A program made the translations under genes and the position numbers. DNA of 8,142 nucleotides from NCBI GenBank assembly GCA_012522645.1, contig JAAYKC010000146.1:1-8142 (forward strand), in the 5' to 3' direction. Under the pieces are notes generated by a model, which searched no databases, was not told the DNA's origin, and saw nothing but the letters and a program-made list of their open reading frames with translations. Source of the stretch: Thermoplasmatales archaeon. Its GTDB lineage: Archaea; Thermoplasmatota; Thermoplasmata; Methanomassiliicoccales; Methanomethylophilaceae. Shown piece by piece: positions 7,034-8,142 of the stretch (its first letter is position 1; every line of letters starts with the position of its first letter).

Positions 7034-7062
7034 TTGAAGGAATTAGGAATTGGTCATAGTAT
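7034..7062 (+). promoter_or_regulatory. Possible gntR promoter
   Basis: TTGAAG (7034-7039), 17-base spacer, TAGTAT (7057-7062). The -10 is weak but overlaps the imperfect operator at 7057-7067, as in the LarA-like promoter. Start codon 7113 lies about 50 bases downstream. No clear terminator follows dctM in the 165-base gap, only a 6-bp inverted repeat TGATGA/TCATCA at 6951-6968, so read-through from the cluster could also express gntR. Confidence 0.35.
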
Positions 7063-7067
7063 GCAAT
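7057..7067 (+). promoter_or_regulatory. GntR-type operator, copy 3 (TAGTATGCAAT)
   Basis: It matches the two divergent-region operators at 10 of 11 positions (A to G at position 7) and lies 45 bases upstream of the regulator gene. It suggests autoregulation with weaker affinity. The single mismatch breaks the central GTATAC palindrome, so it is less sure than copies 1 and 2. Confidence 0.45.
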
Positions 7068-7112
7068 GCAATGAGACATATATTGCGAGCAAAATGTAGT
7101 AAAGGACAGTGA

Positions 7113-7817
7113 ATGGCACGAAAGCGTACTTCAGTTGTAAAGGTTGCCTATGATGCAATTCTTGAGAAAATACTTTCCTTTGAGTTGACGCCAGGAGCGT
7201 CAGTGTCTGACACTCAACTCTCTGACGAGTTGAAGATGAGCAGAACTCCTGTTAGAGAAGCGATGGTGCGCCTAACGATTGAAGGCTTGATCGAGCAAGG
7301 CGATGCAGGTATGTTCGTCAAGCCTATGACTGCCACTGATATTCGAGAGCTTCTGGAGGTACGAGAAGCTCTCGAATCCAAAGCGGTCGAATTGATAATG
7401 GAAAATGGAGGACTAACAAAAATAGGCACCGAGAAACTTACATACTGGAATGATCAAATGCGCCAGCATGTGGAAAGCAATAATTTTGCAATGAACTTTA
7501 ACGCTGATGACCAATTTCATAAACTATTGATTTCCTACGCTAATAACTCAAGGTTGAATGAGTATGCAAACCAACTTAGACTGCAAATTCACCGAGTACG
7601 TTGGTTGACAATTATTAAACCGAACTATGCCTGTAGTGTTGAAGAGCATCAGAACATTATTGAGGCACTCAATGGCAGTGATAGTGACGTCGCTTTGGAA
7701 GCTATTAAAATCCACATGGTCCACGCTATGGAAAACTTTAATGTGGTGCTTCATGATGAGAATACAAATAATCTGATGAACTTGATTGCCCAAGCTGCAC
7801 TTACGTTGAAAAACTAG
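7113..7817 (+). CDS. GntR family regulator, FadR subfamily (FCD ligand-binding domain)
   Basis: A 234-residue DNA-binding repressor of normal length. The N-terminal winged helix-turn-helix covers about residues 8-72: AYDAILEKIL, LTPGASVSDTQLSDEL, then the recognition helix in MSRTPVREAMVRL (42-54) and the wing GLIEQGDAGMFV. The all-helical FCD domain covers about 75-230. Its metal/carboxylate ligands are visible as D132 and H136 in ADDQFHKLL, H179 in VEEHQNII, and H201 in IKIHMVHAMENF. FCD domains usually bind a metal ion and an organic acid, which releases DNA. AAAGGA (7101-7106) precedes the ATG. Placed last in the cluster, it probably represses both the LarA-like gene and the UxaA/TRAP genes through the TAGTATACAAT sites, and perhaps itself. 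Ligand unknown; presumably the imported acid or a product. Confidence 0.9.
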   Translation: MARKRTSVVKVAYDAILEKILSFELTPGASVSDTQLSDELKMSRTPVREAMVRLTIEGLIEQGDAGMFVKPMTATDIRELLEVREALESKAVELIMENGGLTKIGTEKLTYWNDQMRQHVESNNFAMNFNADDQFHKLLISYANNSRLNEYANQLRLQIHRVRWLTIIKPNYACSVEEHQNIIEALNGSDSDVALEAIKIHMVHAMENFNVVLHDENTNNLMNLIAQAALTLKN

Positions 7818-8017
7818 TATGTTCTTCATTCAGACTCCCAAGGTATGGCGTTAGGTGAAACAACACGAGTACTTGGCAAACTCCGAGTGAACAGGCTTGG
7901 GAATGCTATCTGAAGGTGTCCTATCATCGCTCCGACAAGGAGCGCAATGAAAAACGTAATACGAGGTGCTCTGCAACCATATACTTCTTTGCGCATGAAG
8001 ATGGATGAGGGTGCCCC
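7818..8017. other. Intergenic stretch without an identifiable gene
   Basis: All plus-strand frames break within about 50 codons and show no recognised domain. A small hairpin, CGCTCC/GGAGCG with a 5-base loop (7928-7944), lies 110 bases after the gntR stop but has no T-tract, so it is a poor terminator. A 56-codon minus-strand frame (7996 to 7826) with one hydrophobic stretch exists but lacks a well-placed ribosome binding site; I do not call it a gene. Confidence 0.5.
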
Positions 8018-8140
8018 TTACTCGTCTCTCAACCGCCTGATGTTGGTATTCAGATGTGGCCTCAGCACCAGCTTATAGCCCAGTGTCCACGTTCTTCGCT
8101 CCGCCTCAGGGTGGGCAGCGAAGAACGAATCGGGATCAGG
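8018..8140 (-). CDS. Unrecognised protein, C-terminal fragment (partial)
   Basis: The minus-strand frame entering from the right edge is open for 40 residues and ends at the TAA at 8020-8018. The product contains DSFFAAHPEAERRTWTLGYK and LVLRPHLNTNIRRLRDE. It is charged and soluble-looking, with no motif I recognise. Higher GC than the central genes matches the selD end and suggests native backbone sequence. One plus-strand frame is also open here but gives a less protein-like product, so the strand is not certain. The start lies outside the window. Confidence 0.4.
   Translation of the reverse strand, partial: PDPDSFFAAHPEAERRTWTLGYKLVLRPHLNTNIRRLRDE
8090..8127. repeat. Perfect 11-bp inverted repeat
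   Basis: CGTTCTTCGCT (8090-8100) and AGCGAAGAACG (8117-8127), separated by 16 bases. It falls inside the putative minus-strand coding fragment, well before its stop, so it is not an ordinary terminator for it. If the fragment is not coding, it could be a hairpin of another element cut by the window edge. Confidence 0.6.
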
Positions 8141-8142
8141 GA

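Noticed and set aside
7022..7099. Small open frame of 25 codons upstream of gntR, beginning at the ATG at 7022
   Set aside because: The AAAGGAGG motif lies after, not before, this ATG. The frame overlaps the probable gntR promoter and operator.
1..8142. CRISPR array, tRNA/rRNA genes, insertion sequence, toxin-antitoxin or phage-defence system
   Set aside because: No regularly spaced repeats, tRNA cloverleaf, transposase motif or defence domain was recognised in either strand by reading. An infernal/tRNAscan and HMM search would confirm.

Overview
The window looks like bacterial chromosome. A spirochaete of the Sphaerochaeta/Treponema kind is my best guess, but it is weakly supported. The DctP signal peptide ends in FAGAQSEK, a style common in spirochaete binding proteins, and a selD gene is present. 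Composition is uneven. The selD end is GC-rich (38 of the first 60 bases are G/C), the central genes are intermediate, and the divergent intergenic region is extremely AT-rich (8 G/C in 2221-2280). A 16S or whole-genome comparison would be needed to name the organism.

Layout. Positions 1-225 hold the 3' end of selD (selenide, water dikinase). Positions 308-700 (minus) hold a broken remnant of a COG2865-type ATP-binding protein with both ends missing. Positions 889-2166 (minus) encode a LarA-family (DUF2088) protein that keeps the histidines and lysine of the nickel-pincer racemase site. A divergent promoter region lies at 2167-2421. The plus-strand cluster then runs: a UxaA-type SAF small subunit (2422-2709), a UxaA/SuyB-type large dehydratase or lyase subunit (2712-3908), TRAP transporter DctP (3951-4988), an intercistronic hairpin (5001-5032), DctQ (5117-5653), DctM (5664-6947) and a FadR-type GntR/FCD regulator (7113-7817). 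The last 325 bases hold little I can identify: an unrecognised minus-strand C-terminal fragment ending at 8018, with an 11-bp inverted repeat inside it.

How the genes fit together. This reads as a self-contained catabolic unit for a hydroxy-acid (sugar acid, hydroxycarboxylate or sulfo-hydroxyacid). The substrate would be bound by DctP and imported by DctQM, its alpha-carbon would be racemised or epimerised by the LarA-like enzyme, and it would be beta-eliminated by the two-subunit UxaA/SuyAB-like lyase. Control would be by the GntR regulator sensing a carboxylate.

Regulation can be read from the sequence. The 11-mer TAGTATACAAT occurs once at each of the two divergent promoters. A one-mismatch copy (TAGTATGCAAT) lies upstream of gntR. 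Each copy sits on or just downstream of a recognisable -35/-10 pair. The combination of a LarA-family enzyme with a split UxaA-family lyase is the most interesting element. The substrate is unknown, and neither the downstream genes for 2-oxoacid metabolism nor the LarB/C/E cofactor genes are in this window.
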